64,000 nucleotides of DNA from positions 1 through 64,000 of the forward strand of contig JALIHJ010000025.1 in NCBI GenBank assembly GCA_022984795.1, read 5' to 3'. This document shows, one piece after another, positions 45,407 to 54,475 of this stretch. The notes below the pieces were generated by a model, which saw nothing but the letters and a program-made list of their open reading frames with translations, made no database searches and had not been told where the DNA came from. The stretch is from Fabrea salina (Eukaryota > Ciliophora > Heterotrichea > Heterotrichida > Fabreidae). Positions within the stretch are counted from its first letter, which is position 1; every line of letters begins with the position of its first letter. The position numbers were made by a program, and so were the translations under genes.

Positions 45407-46548
45407 GGGTTAAGATACACACTGCCTCTTTTTAAGCACTTAGGACAAGAGTCTTGTTTGCAACTCTTGCAGGACAAGTGACCGCAAATATAAGAAATAT
45501 CAGGGAGTTTCCTGCACATGTTGCATTTGATTTCGCTAGCAAGGGTTTCTAGTTTCTTGAGTCTCTGGCGGAGTCTGTATTCTTTCCTTTCTAAGTCTTT
45601 TGCAAAGAACTGGTCAAACTTCTCTTCGTGCACAAAAGGACACAGGTTGCCCAAGTCACAAATCTGCTTTTTGCAGGGCCAAAGTTTGTACATCTCGGGG
45701 TGGTAGTAGATCTCATTAAAAGAATGAGCAAAAGGGCAGTCGTCTTCCAAAGGACAGTCGTTGCTTTTGAAGGACTTAGAAGAACTGTCGAAGGTTTTGC
45801 TGCAGGGGTTGATTCTGTACCCGAACTCCACAGGGGGTCTCCTTCGGTCTACAAAACTGTGGTAGAACAAGCACACCTTTTGGTTGTGTTCGTAGAAGTT
45901 TTCGCACTTTTCGGTTTTAAACGTCAAAGGAGAAAACACAGGTTTGGGTTTTTGTTGTATGTTAGCTTGTGTAGTGATGGTGAACAAGTTCTTTTTTTGG
46001 GAGTAAGTGTTGTAGGTGTTGTAGTTGGCCTTGTTGGCAATGTTGGCTCTTCTCTGGGACTCTGGGTCTTCTTCAAAGGTTTGGTCTTCCCTTGTGATGT
46101 TGTTGTAAGGCGAAGGCTTCCTTAGGTCTCCGTGAGCTTTGTGACAAAACACTCCTCTTTCCAAACACACTCCAAAGTTGTCGTCGTATTTGCACTTCTT
46201 GGTTTTGTACACCATTGGGTGGTAATTAATTTCTTCTACGCAGTGCGCAAACATGCAGTTCGGAAAAAACTCACAGTCTTCGCGAGCTTTGCACAGAGCA
46301 GGTTTGTAGTTCCACCTTCCGTTTTTAAGTCGTTTTGGAGGCCTTCGTTTGGCCTGTCCAGGATGCACGTCCATGCAGTTTTCCTCACACATGCCCAAAC
46401 AACTTACTGTGAGGTAGCGGTTTATAATGTTTAGGTGCCTTTGAAGGTCCTTTTGGTCTGAGTCAAGTTCGCCAGTGGATTCTTTGCCTTCTTCTTTGGT
46501 TTCTTGGTTGGTGGGTTTCCTTACTTCTCTGTTGCTCCTTCCTACCAT
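45403..46548 (-). CDS. Unkempt-like CCCH zinc-finger and RING protein
   Basis: A 381-residue protein. About five CCCH fingers are visible (CKAREDCEFFPNCMFAH, CKYDDNFGVCLERGVFCHKAH, CENFYEHNQKVCLFYH, CSKTF...CPLEDDCPFAH, CKKQICDLGNLCPFVH), with the linkers EINYHPMVYKTKKC and EIYYHPEMYKLWPC typical of the Unkempt family. The C-terminal 45 residues form a RING-like finger (CNMCRKLPDISYICGHLSCKSC). Unkempt binds mRNA through its CCCH clusters and represses translation in animals; plant relatives act similarly. An RNA-binding role is likely, ligase activity possible. Its stop is interleaved with that of the LRR gene. Confidence 0.88.
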   Translation of the reverse strand: MVGRSNREVRKPTNQETKEEGKESTGELDSDQKDLQRHLNIINRYLTVSCLGMCEENCMDVHPGQAKRRPPKRLKNGRWNYKPALCKAREDCEFFPNCMFAHCVEEINYHPMVYKTKKCKYDDNFGVCLERGVFCHKAHGDLRKPSPYNNITREDQTFEEDPESQRRANIANKANYNTYNTYSQKKNLFTITTQANIQQKPKPVFSPLTFKTEKCENFYEHNQKVCLFYHSFVDRRRPPVEFGYRINPCSKTFDSSSKSFKSNDCPLEDDCPFAHSFNEIYYHPEMYKLWPCKKQICDLGNLCPFVHEEKFDQFFAKDLERKEYRLRQRLKKLETLASEIKCNMCRKLPDISYICGHLSCKSCKQDSCPKCLKRGSVYLNP

Positions 46549-46564
46549 GTAAGATTATATTATA

Positions 46565-49198
46565 TTAGATAGCCAAATTAAACCCACCGCCAGTGAAGCG
46601 TTGTGGAGGGGGGTGGCGTGGTATGGAGGGTCTTTCTCTAGCTTCTAGTTTCATTTCTTGGTCTTTGATGATTTGTTCTTTCTTTTTAAGTGCAAAGTAG
46701 TTCTTTTTCATATCGTTGAGTTCCCTATTGAGGCGGTCGATTTCATACTTGTACTGGTTGGCTTGTGACTGGTAGAGTCCAAGTTCTTGTTCCATGTTCT
46801 TCATTTGTTTTTGTTTTTCAGAAAGTATTTTTTTGCACTCATCAATTTTGTCGTGGGTTTCAGGTCCGGGATTCCTGGAAATAGTGGTTTTGAGTTGTTC
46901 GTATTCATTTTCTAGTTGTTTGAGTTCGTTGTTTTTCTCAACTACTTCTTCAGTTTTGCTGATGAGTCTGCGTTGCAGGGTGTGGATTTTGGTAATGAGT
47001 TCGTAGGCTTCAGGTTCAGTGCCTTCTAGTTTGCGCCAGCGGTGCACGTTCATGGTGTTTTCGACTTCTTCACTGAGGGCCTTAACTTTGACCTTTTCGT
47101 CAAGTAGTTCCTTTTCTAAGTAGTACTTTTCTTTGCGGAGGTCAAAAACCATGGAGGCTTCTTTTTTGGAGTTGGTTACTTCGCCTTTGAGTTCGGCGAT
47201 TTGGGACTTGAGGATGTTGATGTCTCCAAGTCTTTGTTTGTACTGTTCTTCTCCCTTTTTAAGAGTGGAGTCGTGGATCTTGATTTTTTCGTACAGAAGG
47301 TCTAGTTCTTCTTTGCGTCTTATTAACTGTGTTCCCAGAATGTCTCTTTCGTTAGTTACAAGTTCAAGTTCTTTTTTCTGTTTGGCTTTTTCTTGTTCTA
47401 CTTCAGTGATTACGTACTTGAGTCTTTGGATTTCCCTTTCGCACTCTTTCATGACAGCCCTTAGTTTTTCTTCTTTGAGTTTAAGTGCTTCGTTGGCTGA
47501 GTCTAGGTCTTGGTTGACTTTGTTGAGTATGCCTAGTCTTTTGGTTTGCTGGATCTGTTCAGTGTCTAAGCTGTTGATTAGGTCCTTTTCTTGTTCGATT
47601 TCGTGCATTTTGATTTTCCTCTTTTGTTGGAGTTCTTCAATTTCTTTTTGGCTTTCAATTAAACTTTTGGAGTAGAGGTTTCTGTCGTTGCGTACATGTT
47701 CGTAGAGGTTTTGTTGTTTTTTGATTTTGGCTTCGATTTCGGCGTTCTTTTTCTGGAGTTCTGCTATGATGGAGTTGCAGTGCTTAACTTCTTCTAGGCA
47801 CTGAGAGTACTTAGCGTAAGCCATGGACTTCTCCACTCCGTACCTTTTTTGTTCTTTGTCCAGTTCCCAGACTTTGTCTTTTAGTTTCTTGATGTCTTTT
47901 GTGTAGTTCTTCAGTTCGTTTTCAAGTTTCTTTTTGTTGTTGTTCATAGAAATCACTGTTTCGTCTTGAGTGCGGATGTTGTCTTTGGACTTGAAAAGGA
48001 TCTTCATGATCATGTCCCTTTCTCTTTTAAGGTTCTCAATGGCTGCACTGTCGTTCTCTGTGCTTTTGAAAAGTTGTTCTGACTCCCTGATGAGTAAGTT
48101 CATGTGGTGCTTTGCTTCGTCTCTAAGGCGTTCAGCTTCCCGACGTTCAGTGATTAAGTTTTGGTTGAGTTGGGCTTCAGCAGTGAATGCTTTTTGCAGT
48201 TTTTTTTGTTCTTTTTCAAGAAACCTAATGTCTTCTTCTCCTTTTTGGACTTCTCGTTCAACCTGCGAAATGCCCCGCAGGATGTTTTCTCTGATTTTTT
48301 CTTGTTGTTCTTTGCGTTCTTCAGCAGCTCGCATGGTTTTTTTGGCTTGTTGGAGTCCGAATTCTTTTTCGTTGCGTTTGTCCTCGACTTCTTTGATGTC
48401 TCTGACTACTTCAGACTTTTCTTGGAGGATCTTTTGGTGGGCTTCTTCTTTTTCTTTGATTTCAGCAATGATTCCGTCGAACATTCCTTTTTCTTGGTTG
48501 AGTTCGTTTTCAATGGTTTGTTTTTGTTTGGCGTCTTCGTTTATCTGTTTTTTGACTTGGTCAGTTTGGGTTTTAAGGGTTGAGATTTCTTCTTGGAAAG
48601 TAGTTTTAGTGGACTCTAGTCGGTTGATTTTGTTGGTGAGTTCGGCTTTTTCTTTTTCAGCAATTTGGATGTTTTCAGTTTCAAGTTCGACTTCCCGAGT
48701 AAGTTCTTCTTTGGCTTTGAGTAGTTCGTTGACAGTGCTGTCTTGTCCCACAGCCAGTCCTGAGCCTTGCTCAACTACTTTGCCGAGGTCTTCGATTTGT
48801 TCGCGGAGGTTCTGGATGGTGCTTTTGGCAGTTTCTTCTTTTTCTTTAAAAGCTTCGAGGGTTTTGACTGCACGGTCTAAGTCAGCTTGGAAAGCGCGGA
48901 TGTTTTCGTTTTCTTCTTGGGAGAGTTTAAGTGCTTGTTGGACTTTAAGAGTGCTTTCAGTGATTTGGTTGTTGAGTTCTTTGCACTTTTTAATGAGTTT
49001 CTTTTCGTTGGAGTGGGAGTTCTTGAGGGCTCTGTGGAGTTTTTCGTATTCTCTTCTGAAATGCTCTAGTTGCTTGTCCCCGCCTATTTCTTTGAGCACT
49101 GCTTGGAACTCTGCTTCGAGTTCTTGGAAGTCCCTCGACTCAAATTCTTCTTCTTCGATTTTTCCTTTGAGAGGACTGCTTCCAGGTTCAAATGCCAT
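46565..49198 (-). CDS. CFAP58: Cilia- and flagella-associated protein 58 (CCDC147)
   Basis: An 877-residue, almost fully coiled-coil protein. The C-terminal block EKYYLEKELLDEKVKVKALS with VENTMNVHRWRKLEGTEPEA and LQRRLISKTEEVVEK is the family signature, and the length equals that of animal CFAP58 (about 870). CFAP58 is needed for assembly of motile cilia and flagella and travels with axonemal or accessory structures. This is expected in a cell covered with membranelles. A long open frame on the opposite strand (47970-49211) is a shadow of the Lys/Glu-rich codons. The gene is 16 bases upstream of the Unkempt-like gene. Confidence 0.93.
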   Translation of the reverse strand: MAFEPGSSPLKGKIEEEEFESRDFQELEAEFQAVLKEIGGDKQLEHFRREYEKLHRALKNSHSNEKKLIKKCKELNNQITESTLKVQQALKLSQEENENIRAFQADLDRAVKTLEAFKEKEETAKSTIQNLREQIEDLGKVVEQGSGLAVGQDSTVNELLKAKEELTREVELETENIQIAEKEKAELTNKINRLESTKTTFQEEISTLKTQTDQVKKQINEDAKQKQTIENELNQEKGMFDGIIAEIKEKEEAHQKILQEKSEVVRDIKEVEDKRNEKEFGLQQAKKTMRAAEERKEQQEKIRENILRGISQVEREVQKGEEDIRFLEKEQKKLQKAFTAEAQLNQNLITERREAERLRDEAKHHMNLLIRESEQLFKSTENDSAAIENLKRERDMIMKILFKSKDNIRTQDETVISMNNNKKKLENELKNYTKDIKKLKDKVWELDKEQKRYGVEKSMAYAKYSQCLEEVKHCNSIIAELQKKNAEIEAKIKKQQNLYEHVRNDRNLYSKSLIESQKEIEELQQKRKIKMHEIEQEKDLINSLDTEQIQQTKRLGILNKVNQDLDSANEALKLKEEKLRAVMKECEREIQRLKYVITEVEQEKAKQKKELELVTNERDILGTQLIRRKEELDLLYEKIKIHDSTLKKGEEQYKQRLGDINILKSQIAELKGEVTNSKKEASMVFDLRKEKYYLEKELLDEKVKVKALSEEVENTMNVHRWRKLEGTEPEAYELITKIHTLQRRLISKTEEVVEKNNELKQLENEYEQLKTTISRNPGPETHDKIDECKKILSEKQKQMKNMEQELGLYQSQANQYKYEIDRLNRELNDMKKNYFALKKKEQIIKDQEMKLEARERPSIPRHPPPQRFTGGGFNLAI

Positions 49199-49258
49199 AT
49201 TAAATAACTGATTTCTAATCTAAGCTCCTCCGTATTAAAAATGCTTACTTATACAAGT

Positions 49259-49543
49259 TTAGTTGTCCTCTGGAGTATCTTGGTCATTTGAAAAGCATTT
49301 GAATTGACAAAATTTAAGGCACATTACACCGAATAAAGAAAAGTTGTCAGAGGAAGACTCAGTGTCTCTTGGGTCATAGCTCCGGGAACCGCTAATATAC
49401 GAAGTGGACTCTTGGTCTGCTATGCCACTAGTTTTTTCTTTTTGGCGTTTGGACCTCCCTACTTCGTGGTTTTTGATTATTTGATCTTTCTAAATATTTC
49501 TTACAGAGGGCAGCTTAATCGACTTGGCATTCTCAATGTTCAT
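49259..49543 (-). CDS. Small protein of 89 residues, one 15-base intron
   Basis: Exon 1 (13 codons, ATG at 49543) and exon 2 join across 49490-49504 to give 89 residues ending in TAA at 49259. Without splicing the frame stops inside the intron. The product is polar: MNIENAKSIKLPS, a basic stretch (HEVGRSKRQKEK), a Ser/Tyr-rich middle (STSYISGSRSYDP), then a Cys-bearing end (CLKFCQFKCF) and an acidic tail. No family is recognised. The three Cys near the end could be acylated or bind metal; that is speculation. It fills an otherwise empty 378-base gap, in keeping with gene density here, and is divergent from the TPR gene by 33 bases. Confidence 0.62.
49490..49504 (-). other. 15-base intron in the small gene
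   Basis: On the minus strand the sequence is GTAAGAAATATTTAG, 15 bases with GTAAG at the 5' side and TAG at the 3' side. It lies between codons after KLPS and contains the only in-frame stop between the ATG and the TAA at 49259. It fits the length and borders of the introns in THOC1, HDAC and the TPR gene. Confidence 0.75.
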
Positions 49544-49576
49544 TTTTATACCTGTTGATATTATCTTCTATTGAAA

Positions 49577-51979
49577 ATGCAAGAACTGCCAGAAAGTGAA
49601 AGTTTGGACAAGGCTTCTTATTTCACCGAGGTCCCCACCATGGTCGCTCCGCCTTCCCAAGACAGGCAATTCTTCACAGCCTGCACCTCTATGATAAAGT
49701 TTTCCCAGAAGAACAAGTTTTTCCAAACTAGAAATTCGTAAACTCTACACAGAAATTCGCCATTCAAACAAAAACCTAAAAAGAAACCAATTGCTACTTA
49801 TTCAGACCCCCAACTTACTTCTAAAGTCAAGCTAGACCCTGCAAGTTGCTACATGTGTTTTCTCGTCAGGAAAAAGGACATGCGCGAAATCATTCCTGAC
49901 TTGGAGTTCGTTAAGTACAAAGAGGTGTGTTACAACATGATTTACAAACTTAGTTCTTGCCATGAGGCCCACTTTGCCCTGGCAAGGCTCCTTGCACACG
50001 AAGGCAAGTTTGAGTTGGCCCTGCAACATTTGCGCATAGCTCTCCAAGACGACTCTGGAGACCACATGTACAAAGTGTGGTACGCAACAATTATGGTGCT
50101 TTGTATGGACACCCTTGAAACCGCGAAAGAAGCCTTTATTACTTGCCAGAAGCTGTTGCAAGAAGGTCACTTGATGATAGAGGTTTTTTGGTGCTTGATG
50201 GAGATCTCTTTAAGGAACTTTTTAACTGATAAAAAAGGAATTGAAAACCCTAGAGCTTACGCCACTTCTATAATGCAAATAGACAGATACTACGGGTACC
50301 TTGCGTGGAGTTACTTGTTTTTGGCGACAGGCGAGAAACTTAAAGCTGAAAGGATTTTAATAGAGCTAGTTTCAAAAGTGCCTGACCAAATCGAAGCTTA
50401 CTTGAAACTGTGGAACTTTTACTACTCTGAAAATAACTACGAAAAAGCACTTTCGGTGATCCAGCACGCTTTTTTGAAAGTCTCTACAAACACTCCTCAG
50501 CTGAACTCCCTAATTAACCTTTACTACACCAAAACTCTGTTTAGGATTGGAAACTACTTGCCTTGTTTCGAACTGCTGCAGCTTTACTACATGAAGCACC
50601 CTGAGTACACTGCTTACCTTTACCACTACGGAAGAATGTGTCTTAAAAGCAAAAGTCTGAACTTTTTAGGTTCCGCTATTTCAGCACTGCAAGAGTGCAC
50701 CAAAACAGCAGCTGACTTCCGACAGGGGCAGGTGCTGTTTTGGCTGAGCGAAGGGTACCTCCAAGCAAAGGAAAAGGTAAGTGCTTACCAAACAATGAAA
50801 GAAGCCATTCCTTTACTTTCAGAGTCCATAGACAAGCTGAGTGACCACCAAGACAAAATCTACGAAAGGAAAATCTTAGCTAAGTTAGGAATTCTAAAAG
50901 AAAAGATCAGAACCATGCAAGGAGACATGGTGAACATAGACATTTTAGAAAAAGAACTTAAAAACGACCTAAAAGAAGACTCTTTGGAAGAAATCCAAGT
51001 TTTCTGTTCTTACGTTAAAAACTTCGAAGAAATCGAAGGGGCTCTTTGGGAAGCCGAAGTTCTCAAAAAGCTTGCTAAAAAAGAAGAAGCCATCCAGCTA
51101 CTCCACCAAGTAAAGGACAAAAGCAAGGTACTTCTAAAACCCTTCATGAGACTTATAGAGTACTTTAAAGAAGAAAAAAGATACTCTGAAATCAAGCAAG
51201 TTGCTGAAGAACTCATTAAGAAGTGCCACAGTCCTCTTGTCCCAGTCCACACCTGGATCCAAGCACACAAGGTCTACGCTAAAGCCCTCGTCAACAATGA
51301 AGAACACCAAAAAGCTCTGTTGATTTACAAAAGTTTAGGTCAAGTGCTGCCTGAACTCAATATTCCAGACGTTAACTACACCAGAATCCTCCAATCCTCT
51401 TCTACCATGGAAGACCTTACCTCCGCCGTTTCTAGAGTCCAAAGGTCCAGAGACCTCCTCAGAGCTTCCAAGCCAGGGATTGGATACCACCAAAGCAAAC
51501 TTTTCATCAACAGAAGGAACTTGAGTTCTTTCGTGATGCAAAGGCCTCAAGAGCCAAGAGAAAGCATAGGCTCGCGGACTCCCAAGCCCCTGCCTGAAGC
51601 AGAAAGCAACTGCAGACCTACAGGGCACTTCGCTAACTCTGTGTTTTCAGTAAGCAGCGACTACTCGTTTCTGTACAACATAGGCAAGATTTGCGCGAAG
51701 TTCGGACTAGAACTTGAAGAAGGCAACCAAGCACTGCATGACTTTTTGAACTTCCACGTGTACTGGATGAAAGAAGGCATTGAAGCTGACGAAGTCAAAA
51801 AAGTAAAGGCTCAGTACTGGCGAGGAGTGGTCCTGGACAAACTGGGGAAGAAACTAGAAGCCATGCAGATCTTTAAAGAAATTCTCAGTTTAGTGTTTGA
51901 GTTGGGACTTGAAGAGATGACCAAGAACATCCAAGAGTACTTCAAAGACAACCGTGGAATATTAAATGAGGGTTACTGA
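49577..51979 (+). CDS. TPR-repeat protein, one 15-base intron
   Basis: Two exons joined across 49738-49752 give about 795 residues; the second exon alone would lack the first 90 or so. From about residue 100 to 470 there are tetratricopeptide-like helix pairs (HFALARLLAHEGKFELALQH, YLKLWNFYYSENNYEKALSV, EVLKKLAKKEEAIQLLHQV). A Ser/Arg/Pro-rich linker at about 600-650 is followed by more TPR-like helices to the end. No catalytic motif. TPR arrays are protein scaffolds; I cannot assign it to APC/C, IFT or BBS subunits with confidence. It ends with TGA, the only such stop I see in the window, and overlaps the convergent COX5B gene by 7 bases. Confidence 0.8.
49738..49752 (+). other. 15-base intron in the TPR gene
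   Basis: GTAAACTCTACACAG is 15 bases with GTA and CAG borders. It splits a codon after the second base, and its removal reads RNSNSPFKQKPKKKPI through to the long second exon in the same frame. The first two intron codon positions carry the TAA that would otherwise end the frame. This is the only one of the four introns ending in CAG rather than TAG. Confidence 0.92.
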
Positions 51980-53772
51980 TTTAACCTTTTAGGAGACCTG
52001 TTCAGTTCGTCTAACTGTTCCAGTTGGGGACCAAATATCTCGTCTAATCTGGAGATGTTTTTCAATTCGTGAGTTCCAGTAGAAAGCTTTACGTCTTTGC
52101 CTTTTAAGTAAGGCCCTTGTTGTTTCGAAGCTTCCTGGTAGATTTGAGACTTAACACTGGGCAAGATTCGGTTTCTTATGTCGCTTAGTTGCTCAGAGAA
52201 GTTCTCAGAAATGGACTTGGTGGAGTCCCACTCGCGTTTAGGAATCGAAATGACAGTTTTTCTGGTGTTGAGGGGACGGGAGTAGTCTTTGAAGACTTGT
52301 GCAAACTCGAGCTTTTCTTCAGGACTGATGTAGTCGAAGTCTTTGATGTCTTCTTCGTCAGACTCGTAGTAGTCTTTGTACTGGAGAATGGCTTCGTCCA
52401 TCATGTACTGTCTGTAATTCTTGACCACGTCGTACATATCTTCAGCTGGCTTTTCGGCTATTTCAGAGATTTCTTGTGGGTCGATTTCTAAACTGGGGTC
52501 TCGGTTCTGCATGCGTTCTAGGTACCTTCTGATCATTCTGTTTTCCCTTATGAAGTGGGTAGCAGGGTCGTCGTTCCACTTTCTGTGCTTGAACTTGAAC
52601 ATCTTTTTTTCAAAAGTCCCCATGATAGCTCCTACAGGGTTACTCGAGTCTTCTTCGACAAAGTTGTAGTTTTTGAAGTTGAAGATTCCGCTTGCGACGA
52701 GTTCTTCGTAGTCTTCTTGTTCTTCTAGGATTTCTTCTTCGGGGTCTTGGTCAGTTTCGTAGTAGTCCTTGTACTGTTGTTCCATTTCGTTGGTGTTGAT
52801 GTAGTGGGTGTAGGTGTTTTCTATTCTTTCTTCTGCTCTTTCTCGCATTCTTTTTTCCCTTCTTTCGTGGTTTTCTGGGTCCAAGATTTCGCGCTTTTGG
52901 AACTGCTGCACCTTTTCGAAAATCCTGTCTAGTTTGCGGATGGCAAGTTCCGAAGTAATTAAGTCTTCGTAGTCTGCTATTGTGTAGTTTACTTTAGGGT
53001 AGGACCCTCCGTTTTGCCAGAGAATTCTTTCTTCTACTTCAATTAAAGCTTGGTGCAACTCGTGGAGTTTAACGTGGCCTTCGTAGAGTTTTTGGAGTCT
53101 GTAGGCAGGGTCAGTTAGGATGCGGTCGTGGTCGTCTTGGTTGACAAGGATGTAAGCGTGGTGGGTGTTGGTCATAGGCTGCAAAGCAGGGTAAGGTTCA
53201 GCAAATTTGTGGAAAGTCCACCTAGTTACAAGGTCGTCGTCGTCCCCCATTTCCTCTTCCAAAATAGGCATGTAGTGCTCTAAGAAGTAGTCGTTTTCAG
53301 GACTGATTTCGTCTCTCAGGTTAATTAACTTGAAGCACTGCCCACAACAAGGGCACCTGTGAATGGGTCCTTCGCGCAAAATGAACCACACTCCAGTGTG
53401 GGAGAGACCTTCGTCTTCTTCGTTCATGCCAGAGCACATGACGTACCTCCACCCTACATTGGCTGAAAACATAAGCACAGGGTTGTCCACAGTTCCAAAG
53501 TTGCGTTGGGGGTTGTTGTCTCCCATCATAATGTCCAAGTCGAAGGGGTTGTTAGTTACCATTGCTTGGACTTCGTGAGCATCTTCGTCAAACAACTCGG
53601 TCTCAGTGGGTTCCATTGAGTTGGGGTTGTGGTTGCCTGGTCCGGGCTCAGTAGCGTTTTTGTAAAGCCCCTTAAGGTTTTCATAAATTCCTTTGAGTCC
53701 AAATATTGAGCGGTTTGGGTTGATAAAGAAGGGACTGGTGCCCTTTAGTCCTCTTTGAAGACTCCTCAACAT
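51973..53772 (-). CDS. COX5B: Cytochrome c oxidase subunit 5B, greatly extended ciliate form
   Basis: A 599-residue protein. The start MLRSLQRGLKGTSPFF is a mitochondrial presequence. Residues about 90-155 carry the COX5B (yeast Cox4) core: GTVDNPVLMF, a beta stretch with YVMCSGMNEE, VWFILREGP and HRCPCCGQCFKLI. The second Cys pair of the zinc site is present, but the first, normally C-x-C, reads C-S-G, so the zinc site may use another ligand. The remaining 440 residues are acidic and helical with repeated QYKDYYE blocks. Complex IV subunits of ciliates are known to carry long extensions. It would sit on the matrix side of complex IV. Confidence 0.8.
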   Translation of the reverse strand: MLRSLQRGLKGTSPFFINPNRSIFGLKGIYENLKGLYKNATEPGPGNHNPNSMEPTETELFDEDAHEVQAMVTNNPFDLDIMMGDNNPQRNFGTVDNPVLMFSANVGWRYVMCSGMNEEDEGLSHTGVWFILREGPIHRCPCCGQCFKLINLRDEISPENDYFLEHYMPILEEEMGDDDDLVTRWTFHKFAEPYPALQPMTNTHHAYILVNQDDHDRILTDPAYRLQKLYEGHVKLHELHQALIEVEERILWQNGGSYPKVNYTIADYEDLITSELAIRKLDRIFEKVQQFQKREILDPENHERREKRMRERAEERIENTYTHYINTNEMEQQYKDYYETDQDPEEEILEEQEDYEELVASGIFNFKNYNFVEEDSSNPVGAIMGTFEKKMFKFKHRKWNDDPATHFIRENRMIRRYLERMQNRDPSLEIDPQEISEIAEKPAEDMYDVVKNYRQYMMDEAILQYKDYYESDEEDIKDFDYISPEEKLEFAQVFKDYSRPLNTRKTVISIPKREWDSTKSISENFSEQLSDIRNRILPSVKSQIYQEASKQQGPYLKGKDVKLSTGTHELKNISRLDEIFGPQLEQLDELNRSPKRLNQ

Positions 53773-53828
53773 ATTTATTTAAACCAATGGAACTTCCACT
53801 TGTAATGCTTTAAGCTTAGCTATTTACA

Positions 53829-54434
53829 TTATGAGATCCCCGAAAAGATCCTGGGAACCTTCTTGGCCATGCTTTTTTCAACCTTTTCTTTCCCGAACTT
53901 GGGAAGGTTGCCTGCAAAGTCGCAGTCAACTAGGTAAGTGACCAAACAAGAGTTGTCTTCCATAGGCTGCACTTGGAAAGTGTTCATAAAGATACTTGCT
54001 CTTACGTGGCCGTCAACTACTGGAATGTCTTCAGCTTCAAAGCTAGTTCCCACTACGTAGTAGTTCCCGTCCCTTTCAAAGGCTTTTTCGCAGACGTACA
54101 TTTCCCTGTCGTCTAGAGGAGTGGTCATTTTTTGTTGTATGTACATAAGTTTTAAGTTCTGTTGTTGGCTTTTGAGTTGGCAGCTTTTGAGGTTGGTTCC
54201 CCACCTTTCGAAGTTTTCTGTGCTGTTCAAAAAGTTAAACACTGTTTCTGCAGGTTTGGGAACCATAATCACTGTTTTGAAGATGTCGTAGTCGTGGGCT
54301 CCTCGGAGTCTGAACATTTGGGTGTTCTGGTCTTCGCTGATTTTTTCCCAGTTGCTTTTGGACTCGAGTGACTTGAACTGCTGATACTTAGCTTCTAGTT
54401 CAGGATCTGCTACTTCGGGCCAGGAAGCGTCCAT
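53829..54434 (-). CDS. START-domain lipid-binding protein
   Basis: A 201-residue protein consisting almost only of a START domain: WEKISEDQNTQMFRLRGAHD at the first strands, TVFNFLNSTENFERWGTNL at the first long helix, DDREMYVCEKAFERDGNYYV in the middle and CLVTYLVDCDFAGNLPKF before the C-terminal helix. START domains form a cavity for sterols, phospholipids or ceramide and move or sense them between membranes. The pattern resembles the PCTP/STARD2-like group; the exact lipid cannot be read. No targeting signal. It is the smallest enzyme-free domain protein of the run at 51973-56494 on the minus strand. Confidence 0.85.
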   Translation of the reverse strand: MDASWPEVADPELEAKYQQFKSLESKSNWEKISEDQNTQMFRLRGAHDYDIFKTVIMVPKPAETVFNFLNSTENFERWGTNLKSCQLKSQQQNLKLMYIQQKMTTPLDDREMYVCEKAFERDGNYYVVGTSFEAEDIPVVDGHVRASIFMNTFQVQPMEDNSCLVTYLVDCDFAGNLPKFGKEKVEKSMAKKVPRIFSGIS

Positions 54435-54475
54435 TTATAATTGTAGGAAATATGCTTTTAAATGTTTATGTATAC

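Noticed and set aside
45628-46125. 165-codon open frame on the plus strand
   Set aside because: Antisense to the Unkempt-like CCCH gene, with no domain and Val/Phe-rich low-complexity content.
47970-49211. 413-codon open frame on the plus strand opposite CFAP58
   Set aside because: It is the mirror of a Lys/Glu/Gln-rich coiled-coil gene; it encodes only Ser/Leu/Phe-rich sequence and CFAP58 on the other strand is certain.
50776-50796. GTAAGT motif inside the TPR gene as a possible intron
   Set aside because: There is no AG at position 15 or 16, and the reading frame through it fits the TPR helix pattern.
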